64,000 nucleotides of DNA from Lewinella sp. IMCC34183. GTDB taxonomy: Bacteria > Bacteroidota > Bacteroidia > Chitinophagales > Saprospiraceae. Position numbers and translations under genes: made by a program. The DNA lies in the NCBI RefSeq assembly GCF_003390915.1, contig NZ_QMEM01000001.1:310001-374000 (forward strand), written 5' to 3'. A model generated the notes under the pieces. That model was not told the origin of the DNA, ran no database searches, and was given only the letters and a program-made list of their open reading frames with translations. Positions 50,979 through 60,149 of the stretch are shown in pieces (position 1 is the first letter of the stretch; the number at the start of each line of letters is the position of its first letter).

Positions 50979-53015
50979 ATGACCCCACCCAAGCCCAAGA
51001 AAGAAACCCGTGCCCTCTCCCTGCACGGCGACACCCGCCACGACGACTACTACTGGATGAACCAGCGCGAGGACCCGGAGGTCATCGCCCACCTCGAGGC
51101 CGAAAACGCCTACTTTGAGGATCGTATGGCCCACCTTAAGGAAACGCAGGAGGCCCTGTTCCGCGAAATGCGCGGCCGCATCAAGGAGGACGACAGCAGC
51201 GTTCCCTACGCCAATCGCGGCTACGTCTACCAGACGAGCTACGAAACCGGCGATCAGTATCCCCGCTACTTCCGTCGCCCGGAGGCGGGTGGCGAGGAAG
51301 AACTCATGTTCGACGTGAACGAGATGGCCGAGCCCTACGATTACTACCACGTGGGCGGCATGGCCGTGAGCGACGACAACCGCTACGTGACCTACGGGGA
51401 AGACACCATCAGCCGCCGGATCTACACCATTCACATCAAGGATATGCTGACCGGACAGAACCTGCCGGACCAGATCCCCAATACCACCGGCGGAAGCGTC
51501 TGGAGCGCCGACGGGAAATATGTCTTCTACTCCGTAAAGGACGAGGCCCTGCGCCCCTACAAGATTATGCGCCACGAGCTGGGCACCGCGCCCCAGGACG
51601 ACGTGACGATCTACGAGGAAACCGACGAAACCTTCCGCGCCTACGTGTACCGGAGTAAGTCTCGTAAGTACATCATCATCGGCTCCGCCCAGACGGTAAG
51701 TACCGAGTACCGCGTCCTGCCGGCCGACGACCCGCTGGGCGAGCCGCGGCTGTTCCAGCCCCGCGAACGCAACCTGGAGTACAGCATCGAGCACATCGAC
51801 GACCGCTTCTACGTGCTGACCAACTACCAGGCCAAAAACTTCCAGCTGATGGTAACCCCCGAGGACGCCACCGGCAAGGAAAACTGGAAAACCGTGATCC
51901 CCAACCGCGACGACGTGCTGCTGGAAGGGCTCGACATCTTCCGCGACTACCTGGTCCTGAGCGAGCGGGCCAACGGGCTGACCAAGCTACGCGTGCGGCC
52001 CTTCGACGGGGAGGAGTATTACCTGGACTTCCCGGACGCCGCCTACATGGCCTACACCAGCACCAACCCCGACATCGAGACCGAGGTGCTGCGCTACGGC
52101 TACCAGAGCATGACCACCCCGCCGAGTACCTACGACTTCAACATGCGCACCCGCGAGCGTACCCTGCTGAAGCAGCACCCCGTGCTCGGCGACTTCAGCC
52201 CGGACAATTATACCAGCGAACGCGTGTTCTCCACCTCCCGCGACGGCACGCGGGTGCCCCTGAGCATCGTGTACCGCAACGGTACGCCGCGGGACGGATC
52301 GGCACCGCTGTTGCTCTACGCCTACGGCAGCTACGGCCACAGCCTGGACCCGAGCTTCAGCATCACGCGCCTGAGCCTCCTGGACCGCGGCATGATCTTC
52401 GTGATCGCGCACATCCGGGGCGGCGAGGAGATGGGGCGCCACTGGTACGAGGACGGCAAGCTGCTCAAGAAGAAGAATACCTTCAACGACTTCGTCGACG
52501 CGGCCGAGTACCTGATCGCCGAGCGGTACACGGCCGCCGACCGGCTGTACGCGATGGGGGGCAGCGCGGGCGGGCTGCTGATGGGCGCCGTGGCCAACCT
52601 GCGGCCGGACCTTTTCGCCGGCATCGTCTCCCAGGTGCCCTTCGTGGACGTGGTGACCACCATGCTCGACGACTCCATCCCGCTGACCACGGGGGAGTAC
52701 GACGAGTGGGGCAACCCCAACGAGGAAGAGTATTACCACTACATCAAGAGCTATAGCCCGATCGACCAGGTGAAAGCAAAGGACTACCCCGCTATGCTGG
52801 TCACCACCGGCCTGCACGACAGCCAGGTGCAATACTGGGAGCCGGCCAAGTGGGTAGCCAAGCTGCGCGAACTCAAGACCGACGACAACGAGATCCTCTT
52901 CCACATAAACATGGAGGCCGGCCACGGCGGCGCTTCCGGGCGCTTCGACAGCCTGAAAGAGATGGCGCGCGACTACGCCTGGGTCCTGAGCCGGGCAGGC
53001 CTGCTGCGCGACTAG
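50979..53015 (+). CDS. Oligopeptidase B (S9A serine peptidase)
   Basis: Cleaves peptides of up to about 30 residues, usually after Arg or Lys. The 678-residue protein has the S9 propeller (about residues 70-400) with GDQYPRYFRRPEAGGEEEL near the start, then a peptidase domain: LYAYGSYGHSLDPSFS, HIRGGEEMGRHWYEDGKL, the nucleophile S529 in GGSAGGLLMGAV, and the His in HINMEAGHGGASGRFD. No signal peptide is seen, so it should be cytoplasmic. The start at 50979 is chosen over an in-frame ATG 11 codons upstream. Confidence 0.95.
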   Translation: MTPPKPKKETRALSLHGDTRHDDYYWMNQREDPEVIAHLEAENAYFEDRMAHLKETQEALFREMRGRIKEDDSSVPYANRGYVYQTSYETGDQYPRYFRRPEAGGEEELMFDVNEMAEPYDYYHVGGMAVSDDNRYVTYGEDTISRRIYTIHIKDMLTGQNLPDQIPNTTGGSVWSADGKYVFYSVKDEALRPYKIMRHELGTAPQDDVTIYEETDETFRAYVYRSKSRKYIIIGSAQTVSTEYRVLPADDPLGEPRLFQPRERNLEYSIEHIDDRFYVLTNYQAKNFQLMVTPEDATGKENWKTVIPNRDDVLLEGLDIFRDYLVLSERANGLTKLRVRPFDGEEYYLDFPDAAYMAYTSTNPDIETEVLRYGYQSMTTPPSTYDFNMRTRERTLLKQHPVLGDFSPDNYTSERVFSTSRDGTRVPLSIVYRNGTPRDGSAPLLLYAYGSYGHSLDPSFSITRLSLLDRGMIFVIAHIRGGEEMGRHWYEDGKLLKKKNTFNDFVDAAEYLIAERYTAADRLYAMGGSAGGLLMGAVANLRPDLFAGIVSQVPFVDVVTTMLDDSIPLTTGEYDEWGNPNEEEYYHYIKSYSPIDQVKAKDYPAMLVTTGLHDSQVQYWEPAKWVAKLRELKTDDNEILFHINMEAGHGGASGRFDSLKEMARDYAWVLSRAGLLRD

Positions 53016-53021
53016 CCAAAA

Positions 53022-53053
53022 GCCCCGCCGCCGGAAAAATCGCGGCGCGGGGC
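53022..53053 (+). terminator. Hairpin after oligopeptidase B
   Basis: GCCCCGCCGC pairs with GCGGCGCGGGGC with a 2-nt bulge and an A-rich loop, 6 bp after the stop. T-run is absent (GGTTAAATA follows). Confidence 0.5.
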
Positions 53054-53091
53054 GGTTAAATACGGGAAATGACGACTAATAGTCTTCGGGA

Positions 53092-54285
53092 TCACATCAT
53101 CCTGCGGCTCGCCACCAGGCGTTGCTGCAGAATCGGCTTGAGCTGTTCGGCGGCGGTCAGTACCAGCTCCTCGTTTGTCGGAAAGGGCAGCGGCTTGTTG
53201 CCTATGCGGCGGCGGGAGGATGGGGTCAGTGCGCGTCTGTCGCCCCGGAAGGTGCTGGCGTAGTGCTCGAATAGCGCCTCTGCGGTCAGGTCCTCACTGT
53301 CCACTACCCGCTGCTGGTGGAGGTCGTATAGCTCCATGCTGCCGGACACCAGCGCGGTCTTCTGCTGTAGCACCTCGAGGACTTCAGCCCGTACGATCAC
53401 CGATTTGGGCTGCTTGATGTCGTTGCCGAGGGAGTCCTTGGCTACGTTACCGTTTTCGTCGAGCACGTATTCCTCGCCGTCCTTGATCTCCTTTTCGTCC
53501 ACGTAGCTGCGTTCGGACAGCCGTTCCGGGCTGATCTGGATGTCGCGGATAACCAGTCGGGCGCGGTAGTCGTAGTCATCCTCGTCGCGGGGCTGCAGGT
53601 CGTAGATCCGCCAACGGTCGTCCATGTCGCTGGTCCGGATCCGGAGCAACTCGTCCTCGAAGCCCCGCGGCAGGATAGCTCCGCTCTGGTTTTCCACCCG
53701 CACCGCGACGTACACGCGTCCCAGTGCCTCGGCCTCCTGTAGCAGGTCGTGGGTATCCAGGTAATCGGGGCGGTAGCGCTGAACGGTTTCCAGGGTGAGG
53801 TAGGCTTCGCGGGCGGCCGCGCGGTCAACGCGGCGGCCGTTTTCCAGTAGTTCGTTTGCCTCGGCGTAGAGTTGCTTGGCAGCGCGGTCCTCGGCTTCGA
53901 TCACCAATTCCTCGGCGCGCACGAAGCGAAACTCGGCCTTCCGGCCATTCTTATCGTAGAGCGGCAGCAGGGGACGCAGGGCATCCTGCCGGCGCCGGAT
54001 GTTGTCGTAGATGGCGTGGACCTCCGTCCAGTCGGTCGCATTGCCGCGCTTCATGTACTCGGCGCGGTTCACGTCGCGCTCATTGGCGCGGTTGACCGCC
54101 TCCTCCAGGGCAGCCACCAGTTTGGGGTTCTTCTTGTCTTTGCCGGTGATGCGGCGCTGGGCGAGGGCCATGGCCCGTTCGTAATTGCCGGACTCCACCA
54201 TCGCATCTACCGAACGGCAGGACGGAACGGTGAGGAACAGCGTTCCCAGCATGAGCAACAGGGCGTATGCGTGCGGGGCTTTCAT
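53092..54285 (-). CDS. Hypothetical lipoprotein with helical repeats
   Basis: A 397-residue lipoprotein, lipobox VPSC (C23). The first half is helical and charged (NYERAMALAQRRITGK, then DRAAKQLYAEANELLENGRR), resembling TPR-like pairs. The second half is a beta-rich domain starting VYVAVRVENQSGAILPRGFE. I do not recognise the family. It is separated from the CsgG-like gene by the GT pseudogene and oligopeptidase B, so no operon is implied. A -7 box TAGTTTTG (54307-54314, minus) lies 21 nt before the ATG. Confidence 0.75.
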   Translation of the reverse strand: MKAPHAYALLLMLGTLFLTVPSCRSVDAMVESGNYERAMALAQRRITGKDKKNPKLVAALEEAVNRANERDVNRAEYMKRGNATDWTEVHAIYDNIRRRQDALRPLLPLYDKNGRKAEFRFVRAEELVIEAEDRAAKQLYAEANELLENGRRVDRAAAREAYLTLETVQRYRPDYLDTHDLLQEAEALGRVYVAVRVENQSGAILPRGFEDELLRIRTSDMDDRWRIYDLQPRDEDDYDYRARLVIRDIQISPERLSERSYVDEKEIKDGEEYVLDENGNVAKDSLGNDIKQPKSVIVRAEVLEVLQQKTALVSGSMELYDLHQQRVVDSEDLTAEALFEHYASTFRGDRRALTPSSRRRIGNKPLPFPTNEELVLTAAEQLKPILQQRLVASRRMM

Positions 54286-54306
54286 GTTTAGTCGTCTGGT
54301 TTACAC

Positions 54307-54314
54307 CAAAACTA
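54307..54314 (-). promoter_or_regulatory. -7 promoter box TAGTTTTG of the lipoprotein gene
   Basis: Exact TAnnTTTG on the minus strand, 21 nt before the ATG at 54285. Confidence 0.45.
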
Positions 54315-54357
54315 GTCCCCGCAAAACCGAATTGTGTGATAATAGAATTAAAGCCGC

Positions 54358-55281
54358 TTAAGATTTGTTAAGGAAAACTTCGGCCAGCATGCAGCGGGCG
54401 CTACCTCCACCGTACCGCTCGATGGTCCCCAGGTCCGCGTGCACGATGCGCATGCCCGCGGGTTCCATCAGGGCATCACGCTGTGCCGGGTCGAGACTTT
54501 CGAAGGCCGCGGTCGACATGATCCACACGGGACCGTCCGGCGTAACCGCCTCCAGGGCGTTGCCCGCAAAACGGTCGACCTGCTCCAGCGACAGCCCGAC
54601 GATCCGCTTGCCGGACAGCAAGAGGCTTTCGGTAAGTTTGGTCTTTTCGGCCGGATCGCGTACGGCGTCGAGACATACCAGGACGTCACGGGACCCGATG
54701 GCCATCATCACGTTGGTGTGGTAGATGACCTCCCCGTCGGCATCGTGGCCGTGGAAGGTGACGGGCTTGTAGTCCATACGGGTACACCAGCGGTGGACGG
54801 CCTCCAGGGTGCAGCGCTGGGAGAGGCAGGCGTAGGCCATCCGCTTTTGGCGGTCCAGCAGAAGGCTACCGGTACTTTCCAGAAACAGCCCCTCCCCTGC
54901 CCAGTCCGCCAGGTCGACGTACTGCTCTACCGTAAAGTGCTCCTCCAGGTAGCGCAGAATGTCCTCCCGCCGTTCCATGCGGCGCTGGGGCCAGTAAACC
55001 GGGTAGGTGATCACCGTGCCGGCCGCGTCGGTGGAAAACCAGTTGTTGGGGAATACGGCGTCGGGCTTGACCGGTCGGGGCGTGTCCTCCATGACGTGGG
55101 CGGTGACGCCGGCGCGGCGTAGCAGGGCTACGAAGGCATTGAACTCTTCGACGGCCCGCTGGCCGATGGTGGTGAAGCTTTCATTGGCTACGGGCTGCTG
55201 AAAGGAATTGTCGGCGACGGTTTCGCTGGCGCGGGCGAAGTTGGCGGGGCGGACGAGGAGGAGGTGGTTGGTGGTTTGCAT
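54358..55281 (-). CDS. CtlX-type amidinohydrolase (arginine deiminase superfamily)
   Basis: A 307-residue guanidine/ureido-modifying enzyme. PDAVFPNNWFSTD (about residue 72) and GEGLFLESTGSLLLDR (about residue 127) hold the substrate-binding acidic residues, HxD-type residues are near HGHDADGEV, and the catalytic Cys is C297 in GGGSARCMLAE. The nearest characterised type is CtlX, a citrulline hydrolase giving ornithine; arginine or dimethylarginine hydrolysis is possible. The ATG at 55281 begins the homology. It is divergent from the second ggt gene. Confidence 0.85.
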   Translation of the reverse strand: MQTTNHLLLVRPANFARASETVADNSFQQPVANESFTTIGQRAVEEFNAFVALLRRAGVTAHVMEDTPRPVKPDAVFPNNWFSTDAAGTVITYPVYWPQRRMERREDILRYLEEHFTVEQYVDLADWAGEGLFLESTGSLLLDRQKRMAYACLSQRCTLEAVHRWCTRMDYKPVTFHGHDADGEVIYHTNVMMAIGSRDVLVCLDAVRDPAEKTKLTESLLLSGKRIVGLSLEQVDRFAGNALEAVTPDGPVWIMSTAAFESLDPAQRDALMEPAGMRIVHADLGTIERYGGGSARCMLAEVFLNKS

Positions 55282-55375
55282 GAATTCGGTTGGGACCACG
55301 CTAAGGTGCGAAGTGAAAACGAAACGCGGAAAGCCCGGGGGCACGCATTGCTTACCTTGCGTAAAAGTCAGGTAA

Positions 55376-57061
55376 ATGAAGTACTTCCCCCTGTTGCTCC
55401 TGGTCCTTCTCGGCTGCCGCGAAACGCCCCGTGTCGATTACGAAGCCCAGAAGAGTGCCTCCTTCCCCACCGCCGCCATTGCCGGCCCCCACCCCCTCGC
55501 TACCCAAACCGGGCTGGAAATACTCCGCCGCGGTGGAAACGCGATCGACGCCGCCGTAGCCATGCAACTGACCATGGCGGTCGTGTTCCCGCGGGCGGGC
55601 AACATCGGCGGGGGCGGCTTCCTCGTTTACCGGCCTGCCCAGGGAGAACCCGTCACGCTCGACTACCGCGAGATCGCCCCGGCCGCGGCGGGCCGCGACA
55701 TGTACCTGGATTCCCTGGGCGACGTGACCGACGGACTCAGTACGCGGGGACACCTGGCGGTAGGCGTTCCGGGTACGGTAGCGGGTATTGTTGCCATGCA
55801 CGAGCGCTTTGGCTCCCTGCCGTGGGCGGAACTGGTACAGCCGGCCATCGATTTTGCGCGCGACGGCTACCGCTTGAGTGAGTCCGAGATCGGCCGCCTC
55901 AAGCGCTACCACGCCGACTTTGCGGAATTCAACGAATCGACCCCCTTCAGCGATAGCAGTATGGTGGCGGGAACGCAGGTGCAACAGCCGGACCTGGCCG
56001 CCACGCTGACCCGGATCCAGGCGGAAGGCCACGCCGGGTTTTACGAAGGTGAAACCGCGGACCTCATCGTCGCGGAAATGGAAAGCGGCGGCGGACTCAT
56101 CACCCGGGAGGACCTGCGAAACTACGAAGCGAAGTGGAAGGCGCCAATCACGAAAGATTACCGCGACTACCGCCTGATTTCCATGCCCCCGAGCAGCAGT
56201 GGAGGCATCGCCCTGGCCCAGATGGTGGAGATGGTGGAGCCCTACCCCCTGGACGATTACGGCTTCCAGTCGGTGCGTTCCGTACAGGTGATCGCCGAAG
56301 CCATGCGCCGGGCCTACGCCGACCGGGCCGAGTACCTGGGCGACGCGGACTTCTACCCCGTCCCCGTCGACAGCCTACTCAGTGACGACTACCTGAAAGC
56401 ACGGATGTCGGATTTTCGCTGGGACTCCGCCGGCACCAGCGATAATATCGCGGCCGGTCAGGTAGCCATGAAGGAGAACTTCGAAACGACCCACATCAGC
56501 ATCGTCGACAGCCTCGGCAACGCCGTATCCATCACCACCACCCTCAACGGCAACTTCGGCAGCAAGGTGATGGTCGACGGCGGCGGCTTCTTCCTCAACA
56601 ATGAGATGGACGACTTCAGCGCCAAACCCGGCGTTCCCAACATGTTCGGGCTAGTCGGAAAGGAGGCCAACGCCATTCAGCCCGGCAAGCGGATGCTGAG
56701 CAGCATGACGCCGACCATCGTGGAAAAAGACGGAAACCTCTTCATGGTCCTCGGCGCCCCGGGCGGATCGACCATCATCACCGCCGTCCTACAGACCTTC
56801 CTCAACGTAGCCGAGTACGGCATGACGTTGCCCGAAGCGGTGGACGCGCCCCGCTTCCACCACCAGTGGCTACCCGATGAGATCCTGTACGAGAAGGACG
56901 CCCTGGGCGGTGGCGTGCTGGACAGCCTGCAGGAACTTGGCTACACCTTCCGGGAGGTCAATAGTATGGCCGTCATCAAGGCCGTGCAGGTGTTACCCGA
57001 TGGCAGCCTACAGGCCGCGGCCGATCCGCGGAATCCGGACGATGACGTGGAAGGGTATTAG
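55376..57061 (+). CDS. ggt: Gamma-glutamyltransferase (paralogue 2, lipoprotein)
   Basis: A 561-residue GGT anchored as a lipoprotein (LLGC, C14). The start GPHPLATQTGLEILRRGGNAIDAAVA and GNIGGGGFLVY are canonical. The nucleophile is T371 in FETTHISIVDSLGN, followed by TTLNGNFGSKVMV and the lid-side NNEMDDFS, so it is closer to Escherichia coli GGT than paralogue 1. RMLSSMTPTIV and GAPGGSTIITAVLQ finish the gamma-glutamyl site. It converges with the blaR1-like gene, 8 bp between stops. It would degrade glutathione or gamma-glutamyl peptides at the cell envelope. Confidence 0.94.
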   Translation: MKYFPLLLLVLLGCRETPRVDYEAQKSASFPTAAIAGPHPLATQTGLEILRRGGNAIDAAVAMQLTMAVVFPRAGNIGGGGFLVYRPAQGEPVTLDYREIAPAAAGRDMYLDSLGDVTDGLSTRGHLAVGVPGTVAGIVAMHERFGSLPWAELVQPAIDFARDGYRLSESEIGRLKRYHADFAEFNESTPFSDSSMVAGTQVQQPDLAATLTRIQAEGHAGFYEGETADLIVAEMESGGGLITREDLRNYEAKWKAPITKDYRDYRLISMPPSSSGGIALAQMVEMVEPYPLDDYGFQSVRSVQVIAEAMRRAYADRAEYLGDADFYPVPVDSLLSDDYLKARMSDFRWDSAGTSDNIAAGQVAMKENFETTHISIVDSLGNAVSITTTLNGNFGSKVMVDGGGFFLNNEMDDFSAKPGVPNMFGLVGKEANAIQPGKRMLSSMTPTIVEKDGNLFMVLGAPGGSTIITAVLQTFLNVAEYGMTLPEAVDAPRFHHQWLPDEILYEKDALGGGVLDSLQELGYTFREVNSMAVIKAVQVLPDGSLQAAADPRNPDDDVEGY

Positions 57062-57069
57062 AGACTAGG

Positions 57070-58467
57070 CTAACAGCCCTCACCGGGGGCCGCAGGAAGG
57101 CGGGCGCCGGCAAGCCTGAGCAGGCGCTTTTCAAAATCGGGTACATTCAGTCCCGTACCGGGATCCGTTCCGGGAGCAGCGGGTCTTCCCCTGATCTCGA
57201 AGGTGCCGTCCGGGAAAATCTTATTGTGCTTCTTGAAGTAGTCGACCGTGGATACGTCGATTTGGAAAACGTGTTTGCCGTAGTTCGTCGCATTTTTTTC
57301 CAGTCTGCTCTGGTAGTAGTGGGCAAAATCACCCGGGGAGTAGTTCTGCAATTCATCGTTAGCGACCCGCTGCCCGTCGATCCAGACGCCGTAGGTCGTT
57401 GGATCCTTCCACGCTTGCAGGGTTGCGGCGGAGGGAGGATTGGGCTGCGCGGGTTTGATCTTTTCCCAGAAGTCGGGAATCGGCGGTGGCGGCGGAATCG
57501 TGTCGGCAGGGACTACAGCCGCAGCGACCACCCGGGGCGGGGCTGCGGACGCAATCGGGGCCGCAGGTTCGGCGGGGGGGGCGGCAGCGACGGCGCGATC
57601 TCCGAGGAAAAGGGCGGTAGCGATGCCGATGCCGGCCACCAGGGTGTAACGGGCGAAGCGGCTGGCCGGAGAGGGGGTGACAGATTTCATCATGGCAAAG
57701 CGTTTTTTAGTGATCGAAAAGCCGGCCGGACTGGCCAGGTAGGAAGCCGCGGATGCGGGGCGGAGGGTATCCAGCAGCGTTTGCTGGTAAGCCGCTGCTG
57801 GATACCCCCGGTCGAGGACCGCGCGGTCGGCAAGTAATTCGTGGTTGGCGGCAACCGCGCGCCCATAGACCAGCAGCAGCGGGTTCCACCACCAGATAAT
57901 TCGCAGGCCGGCCACCAACAGGCGATCGACGGAGTGTAGCTGCCGGGCGTGGGCCGCCTCGTGGATGAGCACGGCGGAATGCGCCGCCGCTTGCCGACCG
58001 TGAAAGACCCACCGCAGGAAGGTATGGGGGGGCGTGGTATCGTCCAGAATGACCTCGGTGAACCTGTCCCGACGATGGCGAGTACCCCGTTTGAGGCGGG
58101 AGGCGACGCCGCGCAGAAAGGCGAGGAGGCGTAGGGTAGAAAAAAGGACGCCGGTGAAATACACCGTCCATAGCAATGCCGGAAACCAGTACGAGTTGGT
58201 ACCGGCGGGCAAGTCACTTACCGGGACTTGCGGAGCCCCTTCCCCGGTCAGGGGCTCTACAATAAGTGGCGTGGCGGTAAGCAAGGGTTCAGTCGCGGCG
58301 GCCGGGTAAACCGGCAGGACGGGAATCACGAAGCTTGCCAGCAAGGTGATCAACAGGTAGCCCCGCTTAACTTGGCCCACCGGCAGCCGGTCGAGCAGCA
58401 AGTAGTAGCCCGCCAGGAGGACGAACTGGGCAGCAAATGCATGGGTGAGGTAGGTCCAGTCGATCAT
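57070..58467 (-). CDS. BlaR1-type M56 membrane metallopeptidase
   Basis: A 465-residue sensor-like protease. Four hydrophobic helices include residues about 6-26, 37-55 and 90-118. The zinc motif H169-E-A-A-H173 (LIHEAAHARQLHS) is followed by the third ligand in NHELLADRAVL. After a Pro/Ala-rich periplasmic linker, the C-terminal about 130 residues are unlike a penicillin-binding sensor, so the signal is probably not a beta-lactam. Its ATG overlaps the blaI-like stop (ATGA, 58464-58467). In such pairs the M56 protease leads to cleavage of the repressor. Confidence 0.9.
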   Translation of the reverse strand: MIDWTYLTHAFAAQFVLLAGYYLLLDRLPVGQVKRGYLLITLLASFVIPVLPVYPAAATEPLLTATPLIVEPLTGEGAPQVPVSDLPAGTNSYWFPALLWTVYFTGVLFSTLRLLAFLRGVASRLKRGTRHRRDRFTEVILDDTTPPHTFLRWVFHGRQAAAHSAVLIHEAAHARQLHSVDRLLVAGLRIIWWWNPLLLVYGRAVAANHELLADRAVLDRGYPAAAYQQTLLDTLRPASAASYLASPAGFSITKKRFAMMKSVTPSPASRFARYTLVAGIGIATALFLGDRAVAAAPPAEPAAPIASAAPPRVVAAAVVPADTIPPPPPIPDFWEKIKPAQPNPPSAATLQAWKDPTTYGVWIDGQRVANDELQNYSPGDFAHYYQSRLEKNATNYGKHVFQIDVSTVDYFKKHNKIFPDGTFEIRGRPAAPGTDPGTGLNVPDFEKRLLRLAGARLPAAPGEGC

Positions 58468-58841
58468 TGCTTCCGGTCGATTTGGTCCTTGATCATCCGT
58501 TGCAGTTCTTCCAGTTCTTCCTGCGAGAGCTCGGCCTGTCCCGTCAGCAGGGAGGCGAACTCCAGGGGTGAGCCCCCGAAAAACTGGTTAACCATACCCC
58601 TGATACGGCGGCCGAAATACGCCTCCTTGGTGACCTTGGGGAAGTACTGCCGGCTGTTGCCGTGGTTCTCGTAGCCCACCAGATCCTTGTCGATCATCCG
58701 GCGCAGCAGGGTTGCCACGGTGGTCTTCGCGGGCCGGGGCTCCGGCAACTCATCCAGGAGCTCCTTCATGTAGGCGCGCCGGAGCTTCCAGAGATGCTTC
58801 ATCAGGCCTTCCTCAGCGGCGGTAAGTTCGGGCAGTGACAT
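58464..58841 (-). CDS. BlaI/MecI/CopY-family transcriptional repressor
   Basis: A 125-residue winged-helix regulator. LTAAEEGLMKHLWKLRRAYM opens the DNA-binding domain, PAKTTVATLLRRMIDKDLVGYE contains the recognition helix and wing (about residues 43-64), and the C-terminal helix (SQEELEELQRMIKDQIDRKQ) would dimerise. An operator covers its own promoter, predicting autorepression relieved by the co-encoded M56 protease. The ATG at 58841 is chosen because the family begins there; a 16-codon upstream extension runs through the operator. Confidence 0.93.
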   Translation of the reverse strand: MSLPELTAAEEGLMKHLWKLRRAYMKELLDELPEPRPAKTTVATLLRRMIDKDLVGYENHGNSRQYFPKVTKEAYFGRRIRGMVNQFFGGSPLEFASLLTGQAELSQEELEELQRMIKDQIDRKQ

Positions 58842-58867
58842 TTGTAGTTGTTGTTCTACAAATGTAG
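58838..58867. promoter_or_regulatory. BlaI-type operator over the blaI -7 box and start codon
   Basis: A 10-bp perfect inverted repeat, ACATTTGTAG (58838-58847) and CTACAAATGT (58856-58865), spaced by 8 nt. The second half is also a self-contained dyad CTACAAATGTAG (58856-58867), which has the TACA/TGTA core of BlaI/MecI operators. The first half covers the blaI start codon. Confidence 0.7.
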
Positions 58868-58890
58868 TACGAAGCGACCAAAAATGCAAA
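58859..58890 (-). promoter_or_regulatory. Promoter TTTG-N20-TACATTTG of the blaI-blaR1 operon
   Basis: On the minus strand TTTG (58890-58887), 20 nt, then TACATTTG (58866-58859) is a full -33/-7 match. The -7 box lies inside the operator dyad, so repressor and sigma factor would compete directly. Confidence 0.7.
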
Positions 58891-58922
58891 CGGGCCGGTG
58901 CGGAAGTTCCGCCCGGCCCGTT
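58889..58922 (-). terminator. Terminator after the aspartate aminotransferase gene
   Basis: AACGGGCCGG pairs with CCGGCCCGTT and an inner GCGGAA/TTCCGC stem fills the loop. On the minus strand it is followed by TTTGCATTTTT. It separates this gene from the blaI promoter. Confidence 0.75.
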
Positions 58923-58937
58923 CGTTGACGTTGTAGC

Positions 58938-60149
58938 CTACTTTAGTCGGCCCAGCGCCTCGTCGATCCGGCGGACGGCCTCCTTCAGCTGCTCCTCGCT
59001 GGCAGCGTAGCTGATGCGCAGGCAGTCGGGCGCACCGAAGGCGTCGCCGGTCACCGTGGCTACGTGGGCGTTCACGAGCAGGTAGGCGGCAAGGTCGTCG
59101 GCGTCGTTGACGGTGGTTTCGCCGTCGGACTTACCGAAGAAGTGGCTTACGTCGGGGAAAATGTAGAAGGCACCCTGGGGGCGGTTCACCTTCAGGCCCT
59201 CGATCTTCTCCAGTCCCTCGATAATCAGTTCGCGGCGGCGCGCGAAAGCTTCCTTCATGGCGATGGTGGGCCCGAGGTCGCTGTTGAGGGCGTGGGCGCC
59301 GGCGGCTTGCGCGATGCTGTTCGCTCCACTGGTGTTTTGTCCCTGCAGCTTATTGCAGGCGTCGGCAATCTCCTGCGGGGCACCGAGGTAGCCCAGGCGC
59401 CAGCCAGTCATGGCAAAGCCTTTCGAAAAGCCGTTGACGGTGATGGTACGGTCCTTTACTTCGGGGCAGTTGCCGATGCTGGCGTGCTTCCCGACGAAGT
59501 TGATGTGCTCGTAGATCTCGTCGGATACCACGTAGACGTGGGGATAATCGGCCAGCATCTTGCTGATTGCGGCCAGTTCCTCCGCGGAGTACACCGAACC
59601 CGTGGGGTTACAGGGCGAAGAGAAGAGGATGAACTTGGTCCGGTCGGTGATGGCCGCCGCGATCTCGTCTGGGTTCACTTTGTAGTCGCGGTCGATGCCG
59701 GCGCCCACGATCACGGCCTTACCGCCGGCAACTTCCACCATGGCGGAGTAGCTGACCCAGAAGGGACCGAGAATGACGGCCTCGTCGCCGGGGTTCAGCA
59801 TGGCGTAGCATACGTTGGCGATGCTCTGCTTGGCGCCGGTGCTGACTACGATCTGTGAGGGGGCGTAGTCCAGTCCGTTCTCCCGCTTGAACTTGTCCGA
59901 GATCGCCTTGCGCAGCTGGGCGGTGCCGGGCACCGGGGTGTACTTGGTTTCTCCGGCGTCCAGCGCCCGCTTGGCGGCGTCCTTGATGTGCTCGGGGGTA
60001 TCGAAGTCGGGCTCGCCGAGGCTCAGGCTGATTACGTCGTGGCCCTGGGCCATTACCTCCCGGCCGAGCTGGGCCATGCGCAGGGTGGCTGACTCTTCCA
60101 TGGAAGTGACGCGGTCGGAAAGCGGTGAGGTTGCGGTAGTAGATGCCAT
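58938..60149 (-). CDS. Pyridoxal-phosphate aspartate aminotransferase (class I/II)
   Basis: Transaminates aspartate and 2-oxoglutarate. The 403-residue protein has ISLSLGEPDFDTPEHI near the start, the substrate-loop YTPVPGTAQLRKAI, FSSPCNPTGSVYS, and the PLP-binding K243 in VNGFSKGFAMTGWRLGY, typical of the Ib subgroup. The C-terminal R for the alpha-carboxylate is in CLRISYAAS. The ATG at 60149 is chosen over a 52-codon upstream extension. A -7-like TATCTTCA (60178-60185, minus) lies 28 nt upstream. Confidence 0.93.
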   Translation of the reverse strand: MASTTATSPLSDRVTSMEESATLRMAQLGREVMAQGHDVISLSLGEPDFDTPEHIKDAAKRALDAGETKYTPVPGTAQLRKAISDKFKRENGLDYAPSQIVVSTGAKQSIANVCYAMLNPGDEAVILGPFWVSYSAMVEVAGGKAVIVGAGIDRDYKVNPDEIAAAITDRTKFILFSSPCNPTGSVYSAEELAAISKMLADYPHVYVVSDEIYEHINFVGKHASIGNCPEVKDRTITVNGFSKGFAMTGWRLGYLGAPQEIADACNKLQGQNTSGANSIAQAAGAHALNSDLGPTIAMKEAFARRRELIIEGLEKIEGLKVNRPQGAFYIFPDVSHFFGKSDGETTVNDADDLAAYLLVNAHVATVTGDAFGAPDCLRISYAASEEQLKEAVRRIDEALGRLK

